Position numbers and translations under genes: made by a program. 64,000 nt of DNA from Luteimonas sp. MC1750 (lineage in GTDB: Bacteria > Pseudomonadota > Gammaproteobacteria > Xanthomonadales > Xanthomonadaceae). The notes beneath the pieces are model-generated. The model was not told the origin of the DNA. It saw only the letters and a list, made by a program, of their open reading frames with translations, and searched no databases. Shown here piece after piece: positions 37,981 to 45,365 of the stretch; position 1 is the first letter of the stretch; every line of letters begins with the position of its first letter. The DNA lies in contig NZ_CP067113.1 of the NCBI RefSeq assembly GCF_016615955.1, forward strand, positions 2,852,001 to 2,916,000, written 5' to 3'.

Positions 37981-38751
37981 TCAGCCGTTCCAGACCTGGC
38001 CGGGCGCCTGCTTGTCCTGCGCGCCATTGCGCAGCCGGCCGCGGAATGCCACCAGCAGTCCCAGCAGGATCACCACGCCGGCCGCGATCGCCAGCGCCAC
38101 CGGGCTGATCGCCGACAGCGCCGGGCCCTGCGGCCTGCGTGCCGGCATGGCCGGCGCCTCGGCGAACTTGACCGTGACCTTGTTCAGGTCGACCAGGCCC
38201 TTCACCGAATCCTTCATCAGCAGTTTGATGTCGGTTTCGCGGTCGCGCATGCTCGTGCCCGGCGCCTCGAAGATCGCCACCGCGACCGAGGAATCCTGGC
38301 TGGTCCCGCCAAGCGGATCACGCTCGGCCAGGGTCACGTGCACGCGCGCATCCACCACCCCGGGGAACCGGGTCAGCGTGTCGGCGAGTTCCTGCTGCAG
38401 CGCGCACTGTTCGCGCCCGCGCTCCTCGGTGGAAGAGGACGCGAAGCCTTCCTTCTTGAACACGTCGCAGCCGTTGGCGAACTGGGCGCGCGGCAGTCCC
38501 TGGGCGGCCAGCACCTGCATGGCATAGGGGAAGTCGGACGTCGCCACGCGGATTTCCCAGCCCGTCTTCGACGGCGACGGGTTCTTGTCCGCGTCCACGC
38601 CGGCGGCGATGAGTGCACCCATCACCTGGTTGGCCTGGACCTCGTCGAGCTGGCTGTAGAGCGGCTTGCCGCCGCATGCGGCGAGCAGCGCGGCCGCCAC
38701 GAGCGCCAGGAGCAGCGCGCGCGGCGTCCGCGACCACGGGAGGAACTTCAT
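37981..38751 (-). CDS. sctJ: T3SS inner MS-ring lipoprotein SctJ
   Basis: A 256-residue protein with a signal peptide and lipobox LLAACGG. It has the YscJ/FliF ring-building module: LYSQLDEVQANQVMGALIAA, then LADTLTRFPGVVDARVHVTL. A C-terminal transmembrane helix (ALAIAAGVVILLGLLVAF) precedes a short basic tail. The segment with two cysteines (ANGCDVFKKEGF, REQCALQQ) may form a disulfide. The start at MKFLPWSRTP follows GGGGGTCC. Confidence 0.95.
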   Translation of the reverse strand: MKFLPWSRTPRALLLALVAAALLAACGGKPLYSQLDEVQANQVMGALIAAGVDADKNPSPSKTGWEIRVATSDFPYAMQVLAAQGLPRAQFANGCDVFKKEGFASSSTEERGREQCALQQELADTLTRFPGVVDARVHVTLAERDPLGGTSQDSSVAVAIFEAPGTSMRDRETDIKLLMKDSVKGLVDLNKVTVKFAEAPAMPARRPQGPALSAISPVALAIAAGVVILLGLLVAFRGRLRNGAQDKQAPGQVWNG

Positions 38752-38767
38752 GGACGGACCCCCGCGG

Positions 38768-39199
38768 TCAGGACTGCTGCCGGAACAGCTGCTGGATGCC
38801 GTCCGAAGTCCGGTTGGCAACGTTCGACGTCAGCTCCGCCTGGAACAGGAACTGATGGCACTTCATCGTCATCTCCATCATCTGCCCGGGCGTGAGCTCG
38901 GCGATGTTGCCGCTCATGCTCCGCGACAGCGCGTTGATGTTGTCGGCGCCGGTGTTGAGGTTGTTGATGGCCTCGATCAGCGCCCGCGTGCCCTCGGAGG
39001 GCTGTGCCGGCGAGATGTCGGCGACCTGCGGCGTGCCGCCCACCTGCTGCGGGCCCGTGGTCCCGCCGCTGCGCTCGAGCGCCGCGGCGAAATCACGGAC
39101 GTCGTAGGGCGTGGCGTGCGACAGCCCCCCTGTCCCCTGCGGGCCGGCCTGGCCGGCCATCGCCGGGTCCATGGCCGCCACCTGGATGGCTTCGATCAT
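38768..39199 (-). CDS. sctI: T3SS inner-rod protein SctI
   Basis: A 143-residue secreted component linking the export gate to the needle. The N-terminal half is variable and Gly/Pro-rich. The C-terminal helix LTPGQMMEMTMKCHQFLFQA, then ELTSNVANRTSDGIQQLFRQ, matches the rod-protein pattern. It lies 16 bp before sctJ, as YscI precedes YscJ. Confidence 0.75.
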   Translation of the reverse strand: MIEAIQVAAMDPAMAGQAGPQGTGGLSHATPYDVRDFAAALERSGGTTGPQQVGGTPQVADISPAQPSEGTRALIEAINNLNTGADNINALSRSMSGNIAELTPGQMMEMTMKCHQFLFQAELTSNVANRTSDGIQQLFRQQS

Positions 39200-39220
39200 G
39201 TCGATCTCCTGTTGCGGCGC

Positions 39221-39553
39221 TTAGCCGCGCTTGCCCAGCGTCTCCAGCGCCTGGCCCACGCTGTTCTGCGAGGTCGAGGCGTTGTTGGACATGAACTGCA
39301 TCTTCAGGCTGGCCGCGGTCAGCTGCACCATCGACGAGGGCTGGTCGTCGCCGGCACCGATGTTGGCCGACATGTCGGTGATCACCGCCGCCTGCGAATC
39401 CAGGGTCTGGCCCCAGGCCCGCGACATGGCCTCGTACCAGCTGCCACGGTCGCCGGCCGACGAGCCGCCACGGATGCCGCCGGCGCCGCCGGTGGCCGCC
39501 GCGCCCGCGATCATCTGGCCGATGCCAGGGGTTCCCGCTGCGATATTGGTCAT
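39221..39553 (-). CDS. T3SS needle-like protein, SctF candidate
   Basis: A 110-residue, cysteine-free protein with a glycine-rich N-terminus and two helices, EAMSRAWGQTLDSQAAVIT and SSMVQLTAASLKMQFMSNNA, ending SVGQALETLGKRG. The helix-PSS-helix layout and the position between sctD and sctI fit a needle subunit. The sequence is longer than usual needles and lacks an obvious PxxP turn, so a second rod-like protein is possible. The 105-residue protein at 29417 is the alternative needle candidate. Confidence 0.5.
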   Translation of the reverse strand: MTNIAAGTPGIGQMIAGAAATGGAGGIRGGSSAGDRGSWYEAMSRAWGQTLDSQAAVITDMSANIGAGDDQPSSMVQLTAASLKMQFMSNNASTSQNSVGQALETLGKRG

Positions 39554-39625
39554 GGTCCTCTCCTTCCCTTGCTGTCTTGTCTTCAGTGGTCCTGCCAGGT
39601 GCCGCGCCCCTCGGCGCGGCGCGTA

Positions 39626-40816
39626 CTACATCCGCAGCGGCATCACGTCGCTGCGTACGTTCGAGAAATCCTGCGGTTCCGCCTGATCTTCGCCGGCCGC
39701 CGGCGCCGGCTCGGGCTTCAGGCGCTCGAGGCTGCCGTCGGGCCGCAGCGCGTGCGCCGCACCCTCGGTGATCGACACCAGGGTGCCGATGCCCGGCAGC
39801 TCGGCGCCGACCTCGTAGCGGTCGCCCTTGCCGGACACCACGTGCGGGTTGTCGCCGCGCACGATCGAGGCGACCCGGATGCGCACCGGCTTGGGCGGCG
39901 CCGCCGGCGCCTGGCGCCGCGCGACGGCCGAGCGCGACACGTCGACCGGGATCACGCGCACCACGCCCTTGACCTCGCGCATCGCCCGCGAGAAGGACGC
40001 GGCGCGCAGCGCGGCCTCGTCCTCGAAGGCGCCGGTGACTTCGACATCGCCATTGCCCAGGTAGCGCGTGCGCGCCGTGATCCCCTGGCCGCGCAGGATC
40101 TCGGCGACGTCGCCGGCGATGTCGTCGCCGGTGCGCAGCTCGAGGCGCGCATCGATCTGCTCGTCGGCGATCCGCCGCGCGATGCGCTCGCGGGTGGCGG
40201 TGTCGATGACCGTACCGGTCAGCACCAGCCGGCCCTGCGGATCCAGCGACGCCTGCCCGTCGTCGATGCCGTACTCGGGCACCAGGCGCTGCAGCTGCTC
40301 GCGTCCGTCGGGCGTCTCCGCGGTCTGCGGCATCAGCACCGCGAAAAGCCCCAGCGCCCCCAGCGACAGCACGGCCACCGCGGCAATCGCCGGCAGGCGC
40401 CGGGTGAAAGGACGCGCCGTGCGCTCGGGCGCGGGCCGCGGGCCCAGCCCGCCGGGCACATGGCGCTCCCAGCCGGCATCGTCGGCGGCGCCGAAGGCGA
40501 TCGCGGCCTCGCCGATGCCAACGCGCTGCACGCGGTCGAGTTCGACCGGGTCGCCCGGATGGATCATCGCGGTGCCGACGTGCAGCGGCGCGTCCAGCGC
40601 GCGCAGCGAAAAGCGGCCGTCGAGGAAGCTCAGCAGCGCGTGGTGCGAGGCGACGCCGGCATCGGCCAGCACCATGTCGCAGTCCTCGCCGCTGCCGATC
40701 AGGATCATCTCGCCGCCGGCCAGCTCGCGCTCGGCGCCGGAATGCAGGCCCGATACGACGCGCAGCACGACGCCGCGATCGATCCGTGCCTCCCCGTCCT
40801 GTCGGTCCTTGCCCAT
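39626..40816 (-). CDS. sctD: T3SS inner-membrane ring protein SctD
   Basis: A 396-residue protein. An N-terminal cytoplasmic FHA-like domain (residues about 15-110, VVSGLHSGAERELAGGEMIL, ASHHALLSFLDGRFSLRAL) is followed by a single transmembrane helix near 137-158. The periplasmic part holds BON-like ring-building modules (QASLDPQGRLVLTGTVIDTA, GDVEVTGAFEDEAALRAA). The ATG at 40816 has a strong GGAGGT ribosome site. SctD forms the ring around SctJ. It follows sctV by 58 bp. Confidence 0.9.
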   Translation of the reverse strand: MGKDRQDGEARIDRGVVLRVVSGLHSGAERELAGGEMILIGSGEDCDMVLADAGVASHHALLSFLDGRFSLRALDAPLHVGTAMIHPGDPVELDRVQRVGIGEAAIAFGAADDAGWERHVPGGLGPRPAPERTARPFTRRLPAIAAVAVLSLGALGLFAVLMPQTAETPDGREQLQRLVPEYGIDDGQASLDPQGRLVLTGTVIDTATRERIARRIADEQIDARLELRTGDDIAGDVAEILRGQGITARTRYLGNGDVEVTGAFEDEAALRAASFSRAMREVKGVVRVIPVDVSRSAVARRQAPAAPPKPVRIRVASIVRGDNPHVVSGKGDRYEVGAELPGIGTLVSITEGAAHALRPDGSLERLKPEPAPAAGEDQAEPQDFSNVRSDVMPLRM

Positions 40817-40874
40817 GCCACCTCCGTTGAACGAATCCTGCGACTGCCTCGTTACCCTCTGGTGAATCACCTGT

Positions 40875-42914
40875 TCAGGCGTTCACCTGCCCGGCCTGCA
40901 CGATGCGCAGGTCGGGCGCGAGCTCCTGGTACGACAGCACCGGCAGCTCGAAGAAATCGACTTCCATCAGCTTGCGCAGGTGCCGGCGCACATCGAGCGA
41001 ACACAGCAGCACCGGGCGCACGCCCGCCGCCTGCCGCGCAAGGTGGGCGCGCACCTCGCCACCGAGCCGCGCGGCCAGCTCCGGCGAGATCGCCAGCTGG
41101 CTGGCACCGCCCGCCACGCGCACCGATTGGCGCAGCTTGTCTTCCAGCTCCGGATGGATCAGCAGCACGTGCAGCGTGCGTTCGGCGTCCGCGTGGCGTT
41201 CGGCGATCTCGCGCTTCAGCGCCACGCGCACGTACTCGGTCAGCAGCACGACGTCCTTCTCGCGCCCGCCGACGTCGGTGATCGCCTCGAACACGTCGCG
41301 CAGGTTGCGGATCGGCACGCCTTCCTCGGCCAGCCGGCGCAGCACGTCGGCCACGCGCTGGGGCGCGACCACGCGCAGCATCTCCTTCACCAGGTCGGGA
41401 TAGTCGCGCTGCATGCGCGCGAACAGGTTCGCGGTTTCCTGGATGCCGATGAAGCCGCCGAGCCGGCGCTGCAGTGCGGCGCGCGCATGCACGTCGAGCA
41501 GGTCCTCGGGGGCCAGCGCATCCGGCGAGCCGCTGGCCACCCACTCTCCCGACAGCGCAGGGAAGAAACCGGCCTGCCGGTTGTCACCCGCCACGACCGG
41601 AGCACGGCGGAATGCCGCGTCGGTCCGCAGCTGGCCGGACGCCAGTCGCGCGCCGAACGCGCTCAGGCGATATCCGCCCTCGCCAAGCCCCTCGACCAGG
41701 CGCAGCTTTGGCGCCGGCACCGGCACACCGAATTCGTCGCGCATGCCCTGGGCGACCGCCGACACGCGCGCCAGCAGCGCGTCCTGCATCGGCGCCAGCG
41801 ACGGCGACAGGTCGAGCTGCAGCGGCGCCGGCGGGGCGAGGTCGTCCACCTGCTCGGCGATCTCCGACTCGGCCAGCTCGCCCTCGGGAACGCGGAACGC
41901 GCGGCGCAGCATCTGGAAGCCATGGCGGTAGCGCCAGGCACTCATGCCCAGCAGGGTGAGGCCGAGCGCCAGGAACACCAGCTTAGGGAACCCGGGCACC
42001 AGGGTCATCAGCAGCGCGAGCAGGCCGGTGATCAGCATCACCCGCGGCTGGCCGCTGACCTGGCGGCCGATGGCCGCGCCGAGATGCTTGTCGTCGACCT
42101 CGCTGGTGGTCCGCGTGACCACCAGGCCCGCGGCGATGGTGGCGAGGATGGCCGGGATCTGCGAGACCAGGCCATCGCCGATGGTCAGGATGCTGTAGGT
42201 GCGGGTGGCGTCGGCCAGCGCCATGTCGCGCTGCAGGACGCCGATCGCCAGGCCACCAAGCAGGTTGATGATGATGATGACGATGCCGGCGATGGCGTCG
42301 CCCTTGACGAACTTCATCGCGCCGTCGAGCGCGCCGTGCAGCTGGCTTTCGGTTTCGAGGTGGCGGCGCTTGCGCTTGGCTTCGTCCTTGTCGATCAGGC
42401 CCGAGCGCAGGTCGGAGTCGATCGACAGCTGCTTGCCGGGCATCGCGTCCAGGGTGAAGCGCGCCGACACCTCGGCCACGCGCTCCGCACCTTTCGCGAT
42501 GACGATGAACTGCACCACGGTGATGATCATGAAGACCACCAGGCCGACCACCAGGTTGCCGCCGGCGACCAGGTTGCCGAAGGTCTCGACGATGTGGCCC
42601 CCTTCGGCATCGAGCAGGATCGAGCGCGTGATCGCGATCGACAGCGCGAGTCGGAACAGCGTGGTCAGCAGCAGCACGCTCGGGAAGCTGGAGAACGCCA
42701 CGGGCGATGGAATGTAGATCGCCAGCAGCAGCAGGCCGAAGCCGATCGAGATGTTGACCGCGACCAGCGCGTCGATCACCACCAGCGGCAGCGGCAGGAT
42801 CATCACGCTGATGATCAGCACCGCGGCGATGGCCAGCACGATGTCGCTGTAGCCCAGCCCTGCGCGCTTGCGGTTGGCCGGCGCCGCGAAGAGGTTTTCG
42901 ATCAGCGCGCGCAT
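40875..42914 (-). CDS. sctV: T3SS export gate protein SctV
   Basis: A 679-residue FlhA/YscV-family protein. The N-terminal half has about eight membrane helices and the FHIPEP-region equivalent AEVSARFTLDAMPGKQLSID, followed by SGLIDKDEAKRKRRHLETES. The C-terminal cytoplasmic nonameric domain runs from residue about 345 and ends LPVLSYQELAPDLRIVQAG. It selects substrates and probably couples proton flow. It is the first gene of the leftward core block. The 258-bp upstream gap is AT-rich. Confidence 0.97.
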   Translation of the reverse strand: MRALIENLFAAPANRKRAGLGYSDIVLAIAAVLIISVMILPLPLVVIDALVAVNISIGFGLLLLAIYIPSPVAFSSFPSVLLLTTLFRLALSIAITRSILLDAEGGHIVETFGNLVAGGNLVVGLVVFMIITVVQFIVIAKGAERVAEVSARFTLDAMPGKQLSIDSDLRSGLIDKDEAKRKRRHLETESQLHGALDGAMKFVKGDAIAGIVIIIINLLGGLAIGVLQRDMALADATRTYSILTIGDGLVSQIPAILATIAAGLVVTRTTSEVDDKHLGAAIGRQVSGQPRVMLITGLLALLMTLVPGFPKLVFLALGLTLLGMSAWRYRHGFQMLRRAFRVPEGELAESEIAEQVDDLAPPAPLQLDLSPSLAPMQDALLARVSAVAQGMRDEFGVPVPAPKLRLVEGLGEGGYRLSAFGARLASGQLRTDAAFRRAPVVAGDNRQAGFFPALSGEWVASGSPDALAPEDLLDVHARAALQRRLGGFIGIQETANLFARMQRDYPDLVKEMLRVVAPQRVADVLRRLAEEGVPIRNLRDVFEAITDVGGREKDVVLLTEYVRVALKREIAERHADAERTLHVLLIHPELEDKLRQSVRVAGGASQLAISPELAARLGGEVRAHLARQAAGVRPVLLCSLDVRRHLRKLMEVDFFELPVLSYQELAPDLRIVQAGQVNA

Positions 42915-43019
42915 GCGTTCGTCGCTGCTACGCGGCGCGCCGGAAGGACGGCGTGGCCGGTCCTTTCCGCGTGCCCTGCAATGTCATTCGCCTGCCGCAT
43001 CGATCGCTGACCCCATGCG

Positions 43020-43172
43020 TCACTTTGTGGCAAATTACGATAGTCTCGCTGCAAGGGCAATCGCGGGAAATTTTTATCCTTCGTGCGCTGGCTCGTGATC
43101 GATCAGTGGAGGCAAGCGCCTGTAACGGCAGGGAAATTTTGCGGTAACAGATAAACGTGACGGCGTTCGCGC
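43020..43172 (-). promoter_or_regulatory. AT-rich region upstream of sctV with repeated GGGAAATTTT
   Basis: This stretch is clearly lower in GC than its surroundings. It contains two direct copies of GGGAAATTTT (43065-43074 and 43131-43140, 66 bp apart), as well as GATAAAAAT-type runs on the minus strand. It probably contains the sctV promoter and may bind a nucleoid or regulatory protein. I could not fix a single -35/-10 pair. Confidence 0.4.
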
Positions 43173-43562
43173 TTATTCGACCGCGACCTCGGGTTTACCC
43201 GAGGAGACGAGGTCGGCGGCGTCGAGGTCGGTGATGAAATTGACGCTCTGGGCACCGACGCCAATGGTGAATACGCGCCCCGAGCGCGACTTCACCAACA
43301 CGAGGCGTTCACGCGGCCCCAGCGGCAGGATCTGCAGGATCGACAGCGGCGCATCGGCGCCGGTCAGCTTGTAGCGCCGCCGCACCAGGCGCAGGACGAC
43401 CAGCAGCCCGGCGATGATGAACGCCAGGGGCAGCAGGATCGCCAGCAGCTCCCCGGCGACCGATGACGTCGCGGGGGCTTCGGAGACGGCTTCGGCCGAC
43501 ATGGCAGTGCCACTTGCGAGGGACAGGATGGCGGTGATGGCAGTCAGGATTCGCTTCGACAT
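43173..43562 (-). CDS. FliO-family membrane protein in the T3SS cluster
   Basis: A 129-residue protein. It has a signal-like N-terminus (ILTAITAILSLASGTAMSAE), a second hydrophobic helix (LLAILLPLAFIIAGLLVVLRLV), then a cytoplasmic domain RRRYKLTGADAPLSILQILP, LGPRERLVLVKSRSGRVFTI, GVGAQSVNFITDLD. The PLG-x-RERLVLV signature is that of FliO/MopB. FliO is a flagellar assembly factor for FliP and is usually missing from non-flagellar systems. It lies upstream of sctV on the same strand and is divergent from the histidine kinase gene. Confidence 0.8.
   Translation of the reverse strand: MSKRILTAITAILSLASGTAMSAEAVSEAPATSSVAGELLAILLPLAFIIAGLLVVLRLVRRRYKLTGADAPLSILQILPLGPRERLVLVKSRSGRVFTIGVGAQSVNFITDLDAADLVSSGKPEVAVE
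43188..43203 (-). promoter_or_regulatory. T3SS palindromic box, copy 5 (inside the FliO-family gene)
   Basis: CTCGGGTTTACCCGAG, extended by C...G, is a near-perfect palindrome almost identical to copy 1. It lies in the last 30 bp of the FliO-family reading frame, 273 nt before sctV. No -10-like hexamer lies at the spacing seen elsewhere. Confidence 0.4.
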
Positions 43563-43655
43563 GTGGGGACGTTCCGGCCTCGGGGATCGCGCGGAGGGCG
43601 CGCGCGCAGCCTACCGCAGCCGTCTGCGCGGACGTCGCCCGCCGGAGCCCGCTGC

Positions 43656-44756
43656 GTGACCCCTGCCAGGGGCACGGCGCGCCGCGTGCCGACCGCTGCC
43701 GATGACGGCCTGGTGGCGGCGATGCTCGAGGCGATCCCCTTCCCCTGCGCCGCGTTCGCACGCACGGACGGGACGCTGGTGGCGGCAAACGGCAGCTACC
43801 GCGACGCGTTCGGCGGCCTGGAGGGACACGACGACCGCGCCCGCCTGCTGGCCTCGCTGAGCGCGGTCGACGCCGAGGCCGGTGACGGCTCCGCTGCGCC
43901 GCTGGAGGTCAATGCGCCGCACAGCAACCGCTGGTACGCCCTGCACTGGGGCAGCGCCGAAGTGGCCGGCGCGGGGCTCGACATGCTGACCGCGGTCGAC
44001 ATCAGCGCACGCATCGAAGCGCTCGACTCGCACAAGAGCCGCCAGGAGAAGCTGCTCTTCACCTCGCGCCTGATGTCGGTGGGCGAGATGGCGGCGACCC
44101 TGGCACACGAGCTGAACCAGCCGCTGGCGGCGATCGTCAACTACCTCAACGGCAGCCTGCGCCTGGTCGACCAGGCGGGCGGGCCGGTGCAGGTGGAGCG
44201 CGCGCTGCTGGCCGCGCGCACCCAGGCCGAGCACGCCGCCGCGGTGATCTCGCGGGTGCGCGAGTTCGTGCGCGCCCGCGAGCCGCGGCGCGACGCCCAC
44301 GACATGGCGCAGATCACCGGCACCGTGGTCGAGCTGCTGCGGCTGGAGGCCGAGCGCCTGCAGCTGCGGATCGAACTCGCGCTGGCCGCCGACCTGCCGC
44401 GGGTCCATGCCGACCGGGTGATGGTGGAGCAGGTGCTGCTCAACCTGGTGAAGAACGCGATCGAGGCCATGCGCGAGGTGCCGGCGGCGCAGCGCGGGCT
44501 GCGCATCGAAGGCCGGGTGAACCTGGACGGCGAAGTCGAGGTGCGTGTCTGCGACCGCGGCGAGGGCCTGAGCGAAGAGCAGGGGCGGCAGCTGTTCTCG
44601 CCCTTCTTCACCACCAAGAGCGACGGCCTCGGCATCGGCCTGGCGATCTGCCGCTCGATCATCGAATACCACGAGGGTCGGCTGTTCTTCGAGCCGCGCG
44701 AGGGGGGCGGAAGCGTGTTCGGCTTCACCCTGCCCACGGCGGACGGGAGGGGATAG
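43656..44756 (+). CDS. PAS-domain sensor histidine kinase of the T3SS cluster
   Basis: A 366-residue kinase without membrane segments. A GTG start with GGAG upstream is preferred. A PAS-like domain covers residues about 18-125. The HisKA box is MAATLAHELNQPLAAIVNYL, with phospho-acceptor His151. The ATPase domain has VEQVLLNLVKNAIEAMREV, CDRGEGLSEEQ and DGLGIGLAICRSIIEYHEGR. It resembles FixL/TtrS-type partners of FixJ regulators. It lies 3 bp before the response regulator gene and is divergent from the FliO-family gene. Confidence 0.88.
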   Translation: MTPARGTARRVPTAADDGLVAAMLEAIPFPCAAFARTDGTLVAANGSYRDAFGGLEGHDDRARLLASLSAVDAEAGDGSAAPLEVNAPHSNRWYALHWGSAEVAGAGLDMLTAVDISARIEALDSHKSRQEKLLFTSRLMSVGEMAATLAHELNQPLAAIVNYLNGSLRLVDQAGGPVQVERALLAARTQAEHAAAVISRVREFVRAREPRRDAHDMAQITGTVVELLRLEAERLQLRIELALAADLPRVHADRVMVEQVLLNLVKNAIEAMREVPAAQRGLRIEGRVNLDGEVEVRVCDRGEGLSEEQGRQLFSPFFTTKSDGLGIGLAICRSIIEYHEGRLFFEPREGGGSVFGFTLPTADGRG

Positions 44757-44759
44757 GGC

Positions 44760-45365
44760 ATGCCGGAGATCCGCGTCTACCTGGTCGACGACAACGATGG
44801 ATTCCGCGACTCGACCGCGTGGCTGCTCGAAACCAGCGGCTTCGAGGTCGAGAGCTTCGCGTCCGGGGCGGCCTTCCTTGCGGCCTATGCCGGCCACCGC
44901 CATGGCGATGCCAGCGAATGCCTGGTGTCGGACATCCGCATGCCGGAGATGAGTGGCCTGCAGCTGCAGGACGAGCTGGGCCGGCGCGGCATCCAGCTGC
45001 CGATCGTGTTCGTCACCGCGCACGGCGACGTGCCGCTGGCGGTGGAGGCGATGCGCAAGGGCGCGTCGAACTTCCTCGAGAAGCCCTTCTCCGAGCAGGC
45101 GCTGGTCGACGCGTTACGCACCGCGCTGGCGCATTCGCGCAACCGCGGCGCCGGCGGCGGCATGGCCAACGAGCTGCTGGCGAAGCTGAGTCCGCGCGAG
45201 CGCCAGGTACTCGATCTGGTGGTCGCGAGCAAGCCGAACAAGATCATCGCCGACATCCTCGGCATCAGCATCAAGACCGTCGAACTGCACAGGGCCAACA
45301 TGATGAGCAAGCTGGGCGTGCGCTCCCTTCCGGAGCTGATGAAGGTGGCGCTTGGCCATGGCTGA
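44760..45365 (+). CDS. FixJ-family response regulator of the T3SS cluster
   Basis: A 201-residue regulator. The receiver has DD10-11, phospho-acceptor Asp58 (LVSDIRMPEMSG) and Lys108 (FLEKPFSEQ). The GerE-type helix-turn-helix is LSPRERQVLDLVVASKPNKI, then LGISIKTVELHRANMMSKLG. It forms an operon with the kinase upstream and overlaps sctQ by 8 bp, so it is produced together with the secretion core. It is a plausible binder of the palindromic boxes in the cluster; this is inference. Confidence 0.9.
   Translation: MPEIRVYLVDDNDGFRDSTAWLLETSGFEVESFASGAAFLAAYAGHRHGDASECLVSDIRMPEMSGLQLQDELGRRGIQLPIVFVTAHGDVPLAVEAMRKGASNFLEKPFSEQALVDALRTALAHSRNRGAGGGMANELLAKLSPRERQVLDLVVASKPNKIIADILGISIKTVELHRANMMSKLGVRSLPELMKVALGHG

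Noticed and set aside
42915..43172. PIP box (TTCGB-N15-TTCGB) upstream of sctV
   Set aside because: TTCG words occur but none at 15-nt spacing, so HrpX-type control is not supported.
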